Counted from the stretch's first letter, positions 26,567 to 36,393 are shown. The stretch: 64,000 nt of DNA from Olleya namhaensis (GCF_900114005.1 NZ_FORM01000003.1:1-64000); one strand, 5' to 3'. Notes: generated by a model from the letters alone, not told the origin. Numbers and translations are program-made.

Positions 26567-27826
26567 TTATTCTCCCATTGCTTTTATTAAAGCAGCCGAC
26601 ATACGTTTGTAAGTTCCGTTTTCTAGACGTTCTCTAATCGCATCAAAAGCGTCTAAAGTAACTGTTACATCTTCTAATGTATGCGTTGCAGTAGGAATCA
26701 TTCTTAATAAAATTAATCCTTTTGGTATTACTGGATACACTACAATAGAACAGAATATTCCGTAATTTTCTCTTAAGTCTCTAACTAAAGCCATCGCTTC
26801 TGGAATACTTCCGTTTAAATATACTGGAGTTACACAACTTTGTGTTGTTCCGATATCAAAACCACGTGATTTAAGACCTGACTGTAATGCATCTACAATT
26901 TTCCATAAGTTTTGTTTTAACTCAGGCATTGTACGTAACATATCTAAACGTTTTAATGCTCCAACAACCAATTGCATTTGCAATGACTTAGCAAACATTT
27001 GAGAACGTAAGTTATATTTTAAATAATCAATAATTTCTTGATCAGCAGCAATAAAAGCACCTGTACTTGCTAAAGACTTTGCAAACGTTGCAAAATAAAC
27101 GTCAATATCATCTTGCACACCTTGCTCTTCACCAGCTCCTGCTCCAGTCTTACCTAAAGTACCAAAACCATGTGCATCATCAACAAAAAGTCTAAAGTTA
27201 AACTTCTCTTTTAAAGCAACAATTTCTTTTAAGCGACCTTGCTCTCCTCTCATACCAAAAACACCTTCAGAAATCACTAAGATCCCTCCTCCAGTTGTCT
27301 CTGCCATTTTAGTAGCACGTTCTAAGTTTTTTTCCAAACTTTCCATGTCGTTGTGCTTGTACGTAAAACGTTTACCATGGTGTAATCTTACACCATCAAT
27401 AATACATGCATGTGCATCAACATCATAAACAATAATATCATCTTTACTAACTAGAGCATCTACAGTAGATACCATACCTTGGTAACCAAAGTTTAATAAA
27501 TATGCTGCTTCTTTCTGTACAAAAGTTGCTAGTTCGTTTTGTAACTGCTCATGTAATTCTGTATGACCCGACATCATTCTTGCTCCCATTGGGTAAGCTG
27601 ATCCGTACTGTGCTGCAGCTTCTGCATCCACTTTACGAACTTCTGGATGATTTGCTAATCCTAAATAATCATTGATACTCCAAGTGATAACTTCCTTTCC
27701 TTGAAATTTCATACGATTAGAAATTTCTCCTTCTAATTTAGGAAACACAAAATAACCTTCTGCTTGCGCAGCCCATTTACCTAGTGGTCCTTTGTCCTTG
27801 TATATTTTTTCAAATAAATCTTTCAT
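26567..27826 (-). CDS. Alpha-oxoamine synthase (serine palmitoyltransferase / cysteate acyltransferase type)
   Basis: 419 residues, PLP-dependent fold type I. Lys250 in FATFAKSLAS is the expected PLP lysine, with the D-x-A-H-G-F-G motif at 217-222 and an H-x2-Y/G-type N-terminal region. It matches the family that condenses an acyl thioester with an amino acid: serine palmitoyltransferase (sphingolipids), or cysteate acyltransferase (sulfonolipids, known from Flavobacterium). Which amino acid is used cannot be read from the sequence. It has its own promoter box and a terminator between it and the upstream cysteine-synthase-like gene, so the two are probably separate units. Confidence 0.8.
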   Translation of the reverse strand: MKDLFEKIYKDKGPLGKWAAQAEGYFVFPKLEGEISNRMKFQGKEVITWSINDYLGLANHPEVRKVDAEAAAQYGSAYPMGARMMSGHTELHEQLQNELATFVQKEAAYLLNFGYQGMVSTVDALVSKDDIIVYDVDAHACIIDGVRLHHGKRFTYKHNDMESLEKNLERATKMAETTGGGILVISEGVFGMRGEQGRLKEIVALKEKFNFRLFVDDAHGFGTLGKTGAGAGEEQGVQDDIDVYFATFAKSLASTGAFIAADQEIIDYLKYNLRSQMFAKSLQMQLVVGALKRLDMLRTMPELKQNLWKIVDALQSGLKSRGFDIGTTQSCVTPVYLNGSIPEAMALVRDLRENYGIFCSIVVYPVIPKGLILLRMIPTATHTLEDVTVTLDAFDAIRERLENGTYKRMSAALIKAMGE

Positions 27827-27898
27827 TGTAAAACGCGATTTTTAAGCTATTATTTGCGAAATAATTGGCTTAAGCTATTATAATTTAGTTAGATAATA

Positions 27899-27906
27899 CA
27901 AAATTA
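27899..27906 (-). promoter_or_regulatory. -7 promoter box of the oxoamine synthase gene
   Basis: TAATTTTG on the minus strand, 72 bases before the ATG at 27826. Confidence 0.4.
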
Positions 27907-27952
27907 GGCATTTTTATTATACGTGCATAACAAATAGCCTAACTGTTATTAA

Positions 27953-27993
27953 CAAAAAAGTTAACTCTAATTATATTAAAGTTAACTTTTTAT
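27953..27993 (-). terminator. Terminator of the cysteine-synthase-like gene
   Basis: A long A/T-rich stem (aaaaagttaac/gttaacttttt) with a ~15-base loop, 17 bases past the stop codon on the minus strand. Confidence 0.65.
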
Positions 27994-28009
27994 ATGTTTA
28001 TTGTAATAA

Positions 28010-29050
28010 TTACTTTACATATTGAATGCTTTGAGCAGCAGCTTCATTTTTACTATCAAAAAAGCCTTGTTCACTCATCCATTTATCACTGTATATTTTA
28101 CTCATATAACGTGATCCGTGGTCAGGAAAAATAACAACAATGTTGTCTGTCTCCTTGAATTCATTTAATTCGTTTAACTGCTTTAAAGCTTGCATCGCAG
28201 CTCCAGAAGTGTATCCTACAAACAAACCTTCTGTTTGAGCCAATTCTCTTGCTGTGTGTGCGCTTTCTTCATCAGATACTTTGATAAACTTATCAATACT
28301 ATCAAAATCTGTAGCTGTTGGAATTAAGTTTTTACCTAAACCTTCAATTCTGTATGGATAAATCTCTTTATCGTCAAACTCTCTAGTTTCGTGGTATTTT
28401 TTTAGTACAGAACCAAATGCATCTACACCAATAATCTTGATGTTTGGATTTTGTTCTTTTAAATATTTAGCTGTACCCGAAATAGTTCCTCCTGTTCCGC
28501 TACATGCTACTAAATGTGTTATCTCCCCACCTGTTTGGTTCCAAATTTCTGGACCAGTAGACTGGTAATGTGCATCTATATTTAACTGATTAAAATACTG
28601 GTTAATGTAAACAGAACCTTTAATCTCGTCGTGCAAACGTTTTGCAACTTGATAATAACTTCTAGGATCATCCGCACTTACGTTTGCTGGGCAAACATAA
28701 ACCTTAGCTCCCATGTTTTTTAACATGTCTATTTTATCTGCAGAAGATTTAGAACTTACAGCCAATATACAGTCGTATCCTTTAATTACGCTAACCATAG
28801 CAATACTAAATCCTGTATTACCAGAAGTCGTTTCTATAATTGTATCGCCAGGTTTAAGGATACCCTGCTTTTCTGCTTGCTCAATAATATATAGTGCAAT
28901 TCTATCTTTAGAAGAATGACCAGGATTAAAAGCCTCTACCTTTGCTAGGTAATTTCCTTTAAATTCTGATGTAATTTTTTTTAGTTTTATCATTGGCGTA
29001 TCACCAATTAAATCTAATACGCTATCAAAAACTTGTTTCTTTTGTTTCAT
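28010..29050 (-). CDS. Cysteine-synthase-family PLP enzyme
   Basis: 346 residues, fold type II. The PLP lysine is Lys48 in NPGHSSKDR (most cysteine synthases have NPGGSVKDR), and the substrate loop TSGNTG is at 75-80. A GTGGTISG phosphate-binding loop lies near 190 and a GYTSGAAM segment near 285. It could make cysteine, cystathionine or cysteate. The changed NPGHSS loop and the nearby oxoamine synthase make cysteate synthesis worth testing, but this is inference. Own promoter box upstream, terminator downstream. Confidence 0.85.
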   Translation of the reverse strand: MKQKKQVFDSVLDLIGDTPMIKLKKITSEFKGNYLAKVEAFNPGHSSKDRIALYIIEQAEKQGILKPGDTIIETTSGNTGFSIAMVSVIKGYDCILAVSSKSSADKIDMLKNMGAKVYVCPANVSADDPRSYYQVAKRLHDEIKGSVYINQYFNQLNIDAHYQSTGPEIWNQTGGEITHLVACSGTGGTISGTAKYLKEQNPNIKIIGVDAFGSVLKKYHETREFDDKEIYPYRIEGLGKNLIPTATDFDSIDKFIKVSDEESAHTARELAQTEGLFVGYTSGAAMQALKQLNELNEFKETDNIVVIFPDHGSRYMSKIYSDKWMSEQGFFDSKNEAAAQSIQYVK

Positions 29051-29101
29051 AAATGCTATTTAAAAGCTACTTATTTTTTTGATTTTAAAAATCAAACCGT
29101 G

Positions 29102-29109
29102 CAAAAATA
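29102..29109 (-). promoter_or_regulatory. -7 promoter box of the cysteine-synthase-like gene
   Basis: TATTTTTG on the minus strand, 51 bases before the ATG at 29050. Confidence 0.4.
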
Positions 29110-29123
29110 AGCATTTTTTTTCA

Positions 29124-31187
29124 TTATTTATTTATTCCTTCTAAATCAAATATAAAAGCATACTCTAAAGCCACCTCTTTTAAAGCTTCAAAACGACCAG
29201 AAGCACCACCGTGACCGGCTTCCATGTCTGTTTTTAACAATAATAAATTAGCGTCTGTTTTTAACTCTCTTAATTTTGCAACCCATTTTGCAGGCTCCCA
29301 GTATTGTACTTGCGAGTCATGTAAACCTGTTGTTACTAATAAATTTGGATACGCCTTAGCTTCTATATTATCATAAGGTGAGTATGATTTCATATAATCA
29401 TAATAAGGTTTATCATTTGGATTTCCCCACTCATCATACTCTCCTGTTGTTAACGGAATAGAATCGTCTAACATTGTAGTTACAACATCTACAAATGGTA
29501 CTGCAGCAATAACGCCATTATACAACTCTGGATTCATATTAATTATAGCTCCCATTAACAGTCCTCCTGCACTACCACCCATGGCGTATAGATGTTGCTT
29601 AGACGTATAGTTGTGTTCTATTAAATGTTTTGAGCAATCAATAAAATCTGTAAAAGTATTTTTCTTGGTTAACAACTTACCGTTTTCGTACCAAGGTCTA
29701 CCTAAATATTCACTTCCTCTAATATGTGCAATAACATATATAAAACCTCTATCAAGTAAGCTTAATCTAATTGTAGAAAAATAAGGATCTATTGTAGAAC
29801 CATAAGAGCCATAAGCATATTGTAATACTGGGTTATTACCGCTAAGCTCTGTGTCTTTTCTATATACTACAGACATTGGGATTTTCTCCCCATCTCTAGC
29901 TGTTGCCCAAATACGTTCTGAGGTATAATTGTCTTTATCAAAGTTCTGATCAAGTACTTGTTGTTCTTTTTTAACTGTTTTAATCCTTGTAATAAAATTA
30001 TAGTCTATAACAGAACTCGGCGTTGTTAAAGAATTATAACCATAACGTAAAAATTCGCTATCAAAATCAGGATTATTACCAATTAATGCGGTGTACGTTT
30101 CATTTTCAAAATCTAAATAGTAATCTTCCTTACCATTCCAACTAATAATACGTAGTTGATTTAATCCATTCTCTCTTTCGTTAACTACTAAATAGTCTTT
30201 AAAAATTTCGATATCTTCTAACAAAACATCAGATCTATGCGGTAAAACGTCGACCCAATTATCACTGCTAGTATTCAATTCGCTAGTTTTTTGAAGCTTA
30301 AAATTTGTTGCGCCATCTTTGTTGGTAATAACATAAAAATTATCTTCAAAATGCGCAATAGAATACTCTAAATCACGCGTACGTGCATTAAAAATTCTAA
30401 AATCACCATCTGGATTATCTGCTTCTAAAATGCTATATTCTGTAGTTAATGTACTAGAGCTTCCAATAACTAAATACTTTTTAGATTTTGTTTTGTAAAC
30501 GTATGTATTAAAGGTCTCATCCTCTTCGTTAAAAATTAAAACATCTTGTAAGGATTCAGTTCCTAGTTTATGTTTAAAAATTTTGTCAGATCGTAATGTA
30601 ACTTCATCTTTTTGACTGTAAAACAAAGTCTTATTATCATTAGCCCATGTTGCACCTCCAGATGTGTTTTCTATTTTATCTGTATATATTTCACCTGTAA
30701 TAAGATTCTTTACATAAATGGTATACTGTCTCCTACTTACGGTATCTACAGCATAAGCTGCTAATGTATTATCGGTACTGATAGAAATACCACCCAACTT
30801 AAAGTAACTAAATCCTTCCGCCATTGTATTACAGTCAAACATGACTTCTTCATCCGCCTCTAAACTATCTTTTTTTCTAGTATAAATTGGATAATCTTTT
30901 CCTTCTTCAAATCTAGTAATATACCAATACCCATTTTGTTTGTAAGGTACACTTTGGTCGTCTTCTTTTATTCTAGCCTTCATTTCGTCAAAAAGAGACT
31001 TTTGAAATGGCTCTGTATGTTTTAAAACAGAATCTGTATAACTATTTTCTGCATTTAAGTAATCTATTACTTCTTGATCTTCTCTTTGATTTAGCCAATA
31101 ATAATTATCTATTCTAGTGTCATCATGTATGGTTAATTCCTTTTTTACTTTTTTTGCAACAGGAGGTACTATATTACTTTTAGTCAT
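29124..31187 (-). CDS. S9A prolyl oligopeptidase (oligopeptidase B-like)
   Basis: 687 residues. An N-terminal seven-bladed beta-propeller (~residues 75-415) guards a C-terminal alpha/beta-hydrolase domain. The catalytic Ser538 lies in GGSAGG, the Asp in LHDSQVQYWEP near 622 and the His in EAGHGGASGR near 655. The sequence resembles protease II (oligopeptidase B), which cleaves short peptides after basic residues. No signal peptide is seen, so it should be cytosolic. Good two-box promoter at 31214-31244. Confidence 0.93.
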   Translation of the reverse strand: MTKSNIVPPVAKKVKKELTIHDDTRIDNYYWLNQREDQEVIDYLNAENSYTDSVLKHTEPFQKSLFDEMKARIKEDDQSVPYKQNGYWYITRFEEGKDYPIYTRKKDSLEADEEVMFDCNTMAEGFSYFKLGGISISTDNTLAAYAVDTVSRRQYTIYVKNLITGEIYTDKIENTSGGATWANDNKTLFYSQKDEVTLRSDKIFKHKLGTESLQDVLIFNEEDETFNTYVYKTKSKKYLVIGSSSTLTTEYSILEADNPDGDFRIFNARTRDLEYSIAHFEDNFYVITNKDGATNFKLQKTSELNTSSDNWVDVLPHRSDVLLEDIEIFKDYLVVNERENGLNQLRIISWNGKEDYYLDFENETYTALIGNNPDFDSEFLRYGYNSLTTPSSVIDYNFITRIKTVKKEQQVLDQNFDKDNYTSERIWATARDGEKIPMSVVYRKDTELSGNNPVLQYAYGSYGSTIDPYFSTIRLSLLDRGFIYVIAHIRGSEYLGRPWYENGKLLTKKNTFTDFIDCSKHLIEHNYTSKQHLYAMGGSAGGLLMGAIINMNPELYNGVIAAVPFVDVVTTMLDDSIPLTTGEYDEWGNPNDKPYYDYMKSYSPYDNIEAKAYPNLLVTTGLHDSQVQYWEPAKWVAKLRELKTDANLLLLKTDMEAGHGGASGRFEALKEVALEYAFIFDLEGINK

Positions 31188-31213
31188 ACTTTTTTCTATT
31201 TAATGGGATACTA

Positions 31214-31244
31214 CAAATGTAAAACTTAATATAATTAGCAAAAA
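31214..31244 (-). promoter_or_regulatory. Two-box promoter of the S9 peptidase gene
   Basis: On the minus strand TTTTTG (31239-31244) and TACATTTG (31214-31221), 17 bases apart, fit the Bacteroidota TTTG / TAnnTTTG pattern. The ATG lies 26 bases downstream. Confidence 0.6.
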
Positions 31245-31290
31245 CAGTTTTTTCATATTTAATTAAAATGAATTTTAAACATTCATTTAA

Positions 31291-31298
31291 TAAATTTG
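31291..31298 (+). promoter_or_regulatory. -7 promoter box of the YbaB gene
   Basis: TAAATTTG matches TAnnTTTG, 26 bases before the ATG at 31325. It argues against the upstream in-frame start at 31268. Confidence 0.45.
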
Positions 31299-31324
31299 CA
31301 CTATTAATTTTAAAATTATTAGAC

Positions 31325-31645
31325 ATGTTTGGAGACCTTAAAGGTATGATGGGTAAATTAAAAGAAACCCAACAAAAAGTAGAAAACACTAAAAAAAGAT
31401 TGGATACTGTTTTAATAGATCAAAGTAGTACAGATAATTTATTACAGGTAACAATAACTGCTAACCGTCAAATTAAATCTATAACTATTAGTGATGATTT
31501 ATTAAATGATAAAGAACAGCTGGAAGATTATCTGATTTTAACACTTAACAAAGCTATTGTAAAAGCCACTGAGATTAATGATACTGAGATTGCTGCTGTT
31601 ACTAAAGAAGGAATGCCTAACATTCCAGGAATGGATTTGTTTTAA
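31325..31645 (+). CDS. YbaB/EbfC family nucleoid-associated protein
   Basis: 106 residues from the ATG at 31325, which gives the standard [20 protein letters not shown] helical start. The longer frame from 31268 would cover the promoter box. The family forms tweezer-like dimers that bind DNA and help organise the nucleoid. The helix-strand-strand-helix order is visible, with [18 protein letters not shown] in the middle; the usual Gly-rich G-x-G-x-V-x-V core is not obvious. The C-terminus ends in [10 protein letters not shown], similar to the P-G-x-x-x-P-G tails of the family. The usual dnaX/recR neighbours are missing. Confidence 0.88.
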   Translation: MFGDLKGMMGKLKETQQKVENTKKRLDTVLIDQSSTDNLLQVTITANRQIKSITISDDLLNDKEQLEDYLILTLNKAIVKATEINDTEIAAVTKEGMPNIPGMDLF

Positions 31646-31665
31646 GAAACAAAACCTTATTAAAA

Positions 31666-31698
31666 CAAAAAAGGAAGCCAAATTGGCTTCCTTTTTTT
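31666..31698. terminator. Bidirectional terminator
   Basis: A stem of ggaagcca/tggcttcc with A and T tracts, between the convergent YbaB and OmpA genes. Confidence 0.9.
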
Positions 31699-31717
31699 AT
31701 ATAAAAGTATATACTAA

Positions 31718-33949
31718 TTAGTTAGCATTGATAACTCTAAATTGAGTACGTCTGTTTGCTAAGTGCTCTCTTTCTGTACAAGAAACACCATCAGAACATC
31801 TGTTTGCTAATCTAGCTTCACCATATCCATTAGATACAATTCTTGAAGAATTGATTCCTTTTGTGATTAAGTAGTTAGTTACAGCTTGAGCTCTTCTTTC
31901 AGATAAAGATCTGTTAGATTCTTTAGAACCTCTTGAATCAGTATGAGAAGCAATCTCTACAGATACTCCGTTAGCTAATACAGGTAATAATTTAGCATCG
32001 ATTTCAGCTTTAGCAGCTGCAGTTAAAGAAGCAGAACCTAAATTCCAGTTTATGTTTAAGTCGTTATATTCAACGATTTTACAATCAACCTCAGTCCAAG
32101 TAGTTAATCCACCTTTTTTCTGTAATACTTCTTTCGTTACTGTTTTGTTAACAGCAGGAACAGTAGTTTCTTCTACTCTAGCATCACTAGCTAAAACTGT
32201 ACGCTTTAAAGTTGCAGTTTTTTGAGCAACTTCAATAACTCTAGTTGTAGGAGGTGTAGTCATAACAGTACGCTTCATTGTAGTACTTACTGCAGGAATT
32301 GCAACAACTCTAGTAGACTCAGGAGTAATATTAGTTTTTCTGATTGTTGTAGACTTAGAAGGTACATCAATAGCTCTCGTTGTAGGAGGTGTTGCCATTA
32401 CAGTACGTTTCATAGTTTTAGTTACAGCAGGAATCTCAGATACTCTAGTAGTAGCTGGCTCTAATACAACTGTACGTGTCATAGTTTTTGTAACAGCAGG
32501 AATTGCAATAACTCTTGTTGTTGGAGGTGTAACCATTACAGATCTAGTAACTTCTTTAGTTACAGCAGGTACATCTACAACTCTTGTTGTTGGAGGTGTA
32601 ACCATAACTCTTCTTGTTACATCTTTAGTTACAGCAGGAATATCAATTACTCTAGTTGTAGCTGGAGATACTAATACTGTTTTCTTGATTGTTTTTTCAA
32701 CAGCAGGAATTTCAATAACTCTAGATGTTGGAGGTGTAGTCATTACTGTTTTCTTAACTGTTTTAGTAACAGCAGGAATATCAATTACTCTAGTTGTTGC
32801 TGGAGTTTGAACTACACGTCTTGTATAAGTACCCATACCACAATCAGAAGCATTGTTTGTTCCTTGATCACATCCTGGCTTAGTCATTACTTGCGCATCA
32901 GAAGCTAATTCAGTTGTGTTAATTGTAATGTTTTGAGATGGTACATTTTTGTAACACCAGTATCTACAATCGTTAGGATCACTTGAAGCACAATCAGCAG
33001 CAGGTGTATCACTCATACCCCATTTAGCTGTAGCTGGCTTAACTTCGATAGTTTGGTAACCTGAAGTAAATTTAGCAGGTACTACAGATAAAGTAGAACC
33101 AAATTCTTGTTTCTTATAAGATAACGTTTCAGTTCCCCATTTTGCAGGAATAACTTCTAAACGTTGAGCAGCTTCTTTAACAACTACTTCTACAGTTTCA
33201 GTACCATATTGAGCAGGAACTAAATCTAATCTAGAAGAAGCAGGTTGTACTACTACAGTTACATTTTCAGTTGTCCATTTTGCAGGAACAACTTCTAAAC
33301 GTTGACCAGCAGCTTGTACTACTACAGTCTCTGTTCTAGTTTCGTATTTTGCAGGTACAGTTTGTAACTTAGTATAAGCAGCTTGTACTAATACAGTCTC
33401 TGTTCTGTTTTCATATTTTGCAGGTACCAACTCTAAACGTTGACCAGCTTCTTGTACTACAACCTCAAAACTTTCAGACCCTAATTTAGCAGGAACTACT
33501 GATAAAGTTTGACCAGCTTCAGCTGTAACAACTTCAAAAGTTTCGTTTGCATACTTAGCAGGTACTACTGCTAATTCTTGGTAAGAAGGTTGGATTGTCA
33601 TTTCTTCAGTAGTTGTATCCGTAGATCCAGCTACTTTTTCTAATCTCTGTGACGCTCCTTGAGTAACAACTTCAAAAGTTTGTGTCTCATACTGTGCAGG
33701 TACAACAGATAATTCTTGTCCAGCAGATTGAGTTACAACTTCTTCGTTTTCTGTTCTGTACTGTGCAGGAACCACGCTTAATTTCTTGTAAGCTGGTGCA
33801 ACCTGAACTGTAATGTCTTGGTTAACCCATACATCAGGAGTTACACAACGTACGTAACATTTCCCTGGCTCAGGATTTGTAGGTAAATCTTGTGCAAAAA
33901 CTGCTGAGCAGACTACAAAAGATAAAATTGTTAGTAATACTTTTTTCAT
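31718..33949 (-). CDS. OmpA-family protein with two arrays of 23-residue repeats
   Basis: 743 residues. Signal peptide (VFA|QD, residue ~19), then 11 tandem 23-residue repeats (57-309) of the form L-x-V-V-P-A-K-Y with T-E-x-V-V in each. A Cys-rich linker (310-386) with six Cys follows, then about nine to ten repeats (387-590) of the form R-V-I-x-I-P-A-V-T-K. The C-terminal OmpA domain (~625-740) has SHTDSRGSKESNRSLSERRA, which binds peptidoglycan. The protein should link the outer membrane and cell wall, with the repeats extending outward or across the periplasm. Usual OmpA barrel absent. Confidence 0.88.
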   Translation of the reverse strand: MKKVLLTILSFVVCSAVFAQDLPTNPEPGKCYVRCVTPDVWVNQDITVQVAPAYKKLSVVPAQYRTENEEVVTQSAGQELSVVPAQYETQTFEVVTQGASQRLEKVAGSTDTTTEEMTIQPSYQELAVVPAKYANETFEVVTAEAGQTLSVVPAKLGSESFEVVVQEAGQRLELVPAKYENRTETVLVQAAYTKLQTVPAKYETRTETVVVQAAGQRLEVVPAKWTTENVTVVVQPASSRLDLVPAQYGTETVEVVVKEAAQRLEVIPAKWGTETLSYKKQEFGSTLSVVPAKFTSGYQTIEVKPATAKWGMSDTPAADCASSDPNDCRYWCYKNVPSQNITINTTELASDAQVMTKPGCDQGTNNASDCGMGTYTRRVVQTPATTRVIDIPAVTKTVKKTVMTTPPTSRVIEIPAVEKTIKKTVLVSPATTRVIDIPAVTKDVTRRVMVTPPTTRVVDVPAVTKEVTRSVMVTPPTTRVIAIPAVTKTMTRTVVLEPATTRVSEIPAVTKTMKRTVMATPPTTRAIDVPSKSTTIRKTNITPESTRVVAIPAVSTTMKRTVMTTPPTTRVIEVAQKTATLKRTVLASDARVEETTVPAVNKTVTKEVLQKKGGLTTWTEVDCKIVEYNDLNINWNLGSASLTAAAKAEIDAKLLPVLANGVSVEIASHTDSRGSKESNRSLSERRAQAVTNYLITKGINSSRIVSNGYGEARLANRCSDGVSCTEREHLANRRTQFRVINAN
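32180..32791 (-). repeat. Second OmpA coding repeat array
   Basis: Nine to ten tandem units of about 69 bases (mostly 23 residues, two units of 21-22), starting R-V-I-x-I-P-A-V-T-K and ending P-P-T-T. They are diverged at DNA level but clearly in register. Confidence 0.85.
33023..33781 (-). repeat. First OmpA coding repeat array
   Basis: Eleven consecutive 69-base units, each encoding exactly 23 residues, starting L-x-V-V-P-A-K/Q. One unit (third) is more diverged (LEKVAGSTD). Confidence 0.9.
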
Positions 33950-34161
33950 TTTTGTTAATTTAAATTGTTATTTATTAAAATATATAGCCGAACTAATAAC
34001 GACTGTTCACTAATTTGATGCAAAAAAAACACATATCTGACTATTCTCGGTATTTATTCTTAAAATTGAGTTAACATTTCGATAAAGTGTGTTAAAATTC
34101 CGTTTAAAAACACTTGTTTTTACACTTTTAGATTCAGCATAACAACTCTAGTAAAAAAAAA

Positions 34162-35181
34162 TTACAAATTATTGATAATCTCTAATACCCTATCGTGCTG
34201 ATTATCAAAATAATCCAAATGCGTTACTAGCCTTAATTTGTTACTTCCCATTCCAATTAACTTAATATTTTTCGCAGAAAACAGCTCTATAAATTGGTTT
34301 TCTGAGTATTTTTCATTAAGCTCAAATATGACAATATTTGTTTCAACAGGTTCTACCTTTTTAACAAAAGAAGACTTTAATAATGCGTCCCCTAATTCCC
34401 TAGCTTTTTTATGGTCTTCTAACAGTCTTTCAATATTATTATCCAAAGCGTATAATCCCGCAGCAGCTAGAAAACCACCTTGTCGCATACCTCCACCTAA
34501 AATTTTTCTAATTCGGAGTGCCTTTTTCATAATTTGCTCATCTCCTACTAAAACGGATCCTATTGGACATCCTAAACCTTTACTTAAACAGACAGATATC
34601 GTATCAAACGCATCTCCGTATTGTTGTGTCGTTTCTTTTTTTTCTACTAATGCATTCCAAAGTCGTGCACCATCTAAATGAAATCCTAAGTTATGATCTT
34701 TACAAACTTGTTTTACTTTTAAAACTTCTTGAAAATCCCAACAAGCACCTCCTCCTTTATTTGTCGTATTTTCAATTTCCACCAACGTTGTTAATGGACT
34801 ATGGTAAAATTCTGGAGGATTTATAGCCTCAATTACCTGCTGCGCTGTAAACATCCCTCTGCTCCCATCAAGTAAATTACATGATATACCACTATTAAAA
34901 GAGGCACCTCCACCTTCGTAATTATATATATGGGCATATTTATCACATATTACTTGATCTCCTGGATTAGTATGTAATTTAAGTGCAGTTTGATTAGCCA
35001 TTGTCCCTGTTGGAAAAAACATGGCATGAGACTTACCAAACATGTCTGCAACTTTTGACTCTAATGCATTTATAGTTTCGTCTTCTTTATAAACATCATC
35101 ACCAACATTGGCACGCATCATAGCATCCAACATTCCTGGACTTGGTTTAGTAACCGTGTCACTTCTTAAATCTATAATCAT
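34162..35181 (-). CDS. ltaE: Low-specificity L-threonine aldolase
   Basis: 339 residues, PLP fold type I. It cleaves L-threonine or allo-threonine to glycine and acetaldehyde. The N-terminal IDLRSDTVTKPSPGMLDAM and VGDDVYKED are hallmarks of the family. FPTGTMANQTAL near 58, HLDGARLWNAL near 168 and the PLP lysine in VCLSKGLGCPIGS near 200 complete the active site. Monocistronic and divergent from prfB. Its glycine product could feed the glycine cleavage system, whose gcvT is also in this window. Confidence 0.93.
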   Translation of the reverse strand: MIIDLRSDTVTKPSPGMLDAMMRANVGDDVYKEDETINALESKVADMFGKSHAMFFPTGTMANQTALKLHTNPGDQVICDKYAHIYNYEGGGASFNSGISCNLLDGSRGMFTAQQVIEAINPPEFYHSPLTTLVEIENTTNKGGGACWDFQEVLKVKQVCKDHNLGFHLDGARLWNALVEKKETTQQYGDAFDTISVCLSKGLGCPIGSVLVGDEQIMKKALRIRKILGGGMRQGGFLAAAGLYALDNNIERLLEDHKKARELGDALLKSSFVKKVEPVETNIVIFELNEKYSENQFIELFSAKNIKLIGMGSNKLRLVTHLDYFDNQHDRVLEIINNL

Positions 35182-35253
35182 CTTAATTCTTATTTTTCAG
35201 CATAAAACTATTAAAAATAGTTGGCAAATATTTTTAAATGTTAGTATTAATTC

Positions 35254-35261
35254 TATTTTTG
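35254..35261 (+). promoter_or_regulatory. -7 promoter box of prfB
   Basis: TATTTTTG matches TAnnTTTG, 22 bases before the prfB ATG at 35283. Confidence 0.45.
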
Positions 35262-35282
35262 TTAGATACGCAAACCTAATAT

Positions 35283-36393
35283 ATGATTACTTCAGAAAAC
35301 ATTAAAGATCTTAATACACGCCTTAATTTGTTAAGGCAATATCTTTGACATTGATGCTAAGCTAATTGCACTTCAAAACGAAGAAGAACAAACCTTTGAT
35401 CCTAGCTTTTGGAATGATTCAAAAAGCGCTGAGCTAGTAATGAAATCCATTAGAGAAAAGAAAAAATGGATCAATGACTACAACCAATCCAAAATACTTG
35501 TTGAAGATTTAGAAGTTATATACGAATTCTATAAAGAAGATGAAGCCACTTTATCTGACGTAGAAAACAGATATAATAAAGCCTTGTCCTTAATTGAGGA
35601 TCTTGAGTTTAGAAATATGCTGTCAGAACCTGGAGACAATTTAAGTGCCGTATTACAAATTACAGCTGGTGCTGGTGGTACAGAAAGTTGTGATTGGGCA
35701 AACATGTTGATGCGTATGTATTTAATGTATGCCGAAAAAAATGGATTTAAGGTCAAAGAGCTTAACTTTCAAGAAGGTGATGTTACCGGTATCAAAACCG
35801 TTACTTTAGAAATTGAAGGCGAATTTGCTTTTGGTTGGTTAAAAGGTGAAAATGGCGTCCATAGATTGGTGCGTATCTCTCCTTTTGATAGTAACGCAAA
35901 AAGACACACTAGTTTTGCCTCCGTATATGTATATCCTTTAGTAGATGATACTATTGAGATTGAAATAAACCCAGCTGATATAGAAATTACTACTGCCCGG
36001 TCAAGTGGTGCTGGTGGACAAAATGTAAATAAAGTTGAAACTAAAGTACAACTAACACACAAGCCTTCTGGTATACAAATATCATGTTCTGAAACACGAT
36101 CACAACACGATAACAGATCTCGAGCTATGCAAATGTTAAAGTCTCAATTGTACGAAATTGAGTTGCAAAAACAATTAGCACAACGCGATGATATTGAAGC
36201 CGGAAAAATGAAAATTGAATGGGGTAGTCAAATTAGAAACTATGTATTACACCCATACAAATTAATTAAAGATGTAAGAAGTAGCCATGAAACAGGAAAT
36301 GTTGATGCTGTTTTAGATGGTAATATAGAACCCTTTTTAAAAGCCTATTTAATGATGATGGGGCAGCAAGAAACAGATAACCAAAACCTATAA
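35283..36393 (+). CDS. prfB: Peptide chain release factor 2 with programmed +1 frameshift
   Basis: Reading starts at ATG 35283 and runs 21 codons to an in-frame TGA at 35346-35348. The context aggcaatatctttgac is the RF2 autoregulatory frameshift site: a Shine-Dalgarno-like AGG, a CTT slip codon, TGA, then C. After a +1 shift at 35346 the frame continues from 35347 to 36393, giving 369 residues. It recognises UGA and UAA; the SPF specificity tripeptide is in [13 protein letters not shown] and the catalytic GGQ in [14 protein letters not shown]. Low RF2 activity favours the shift, so the factor controls its own synthesis. arsC-like gene starts 3 bp later. Confidence 0.96.

Noticed and set aside
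26567-29050. Oxoamine synthase and cysteine-synthase-like gene as one operon
   Set aside because: A terminator hairpin and a promoter box lie between them, so cotranscription is not supported, though a functional link stays open.
34238-34681. 147-codon frame opposite threonine aldolase
   Set aside because: Antisense shadow of a clear enzyme gene with Ser/Pro/Asn-rich composition typical of reversed codons.
35283-35440. prfB read as a truncated pseudogene because of the early TGA
   Set aside because: The TGA is in the conserved RF2 frameshift context and the downstream frame is full length with SPF and GGQ motifs.
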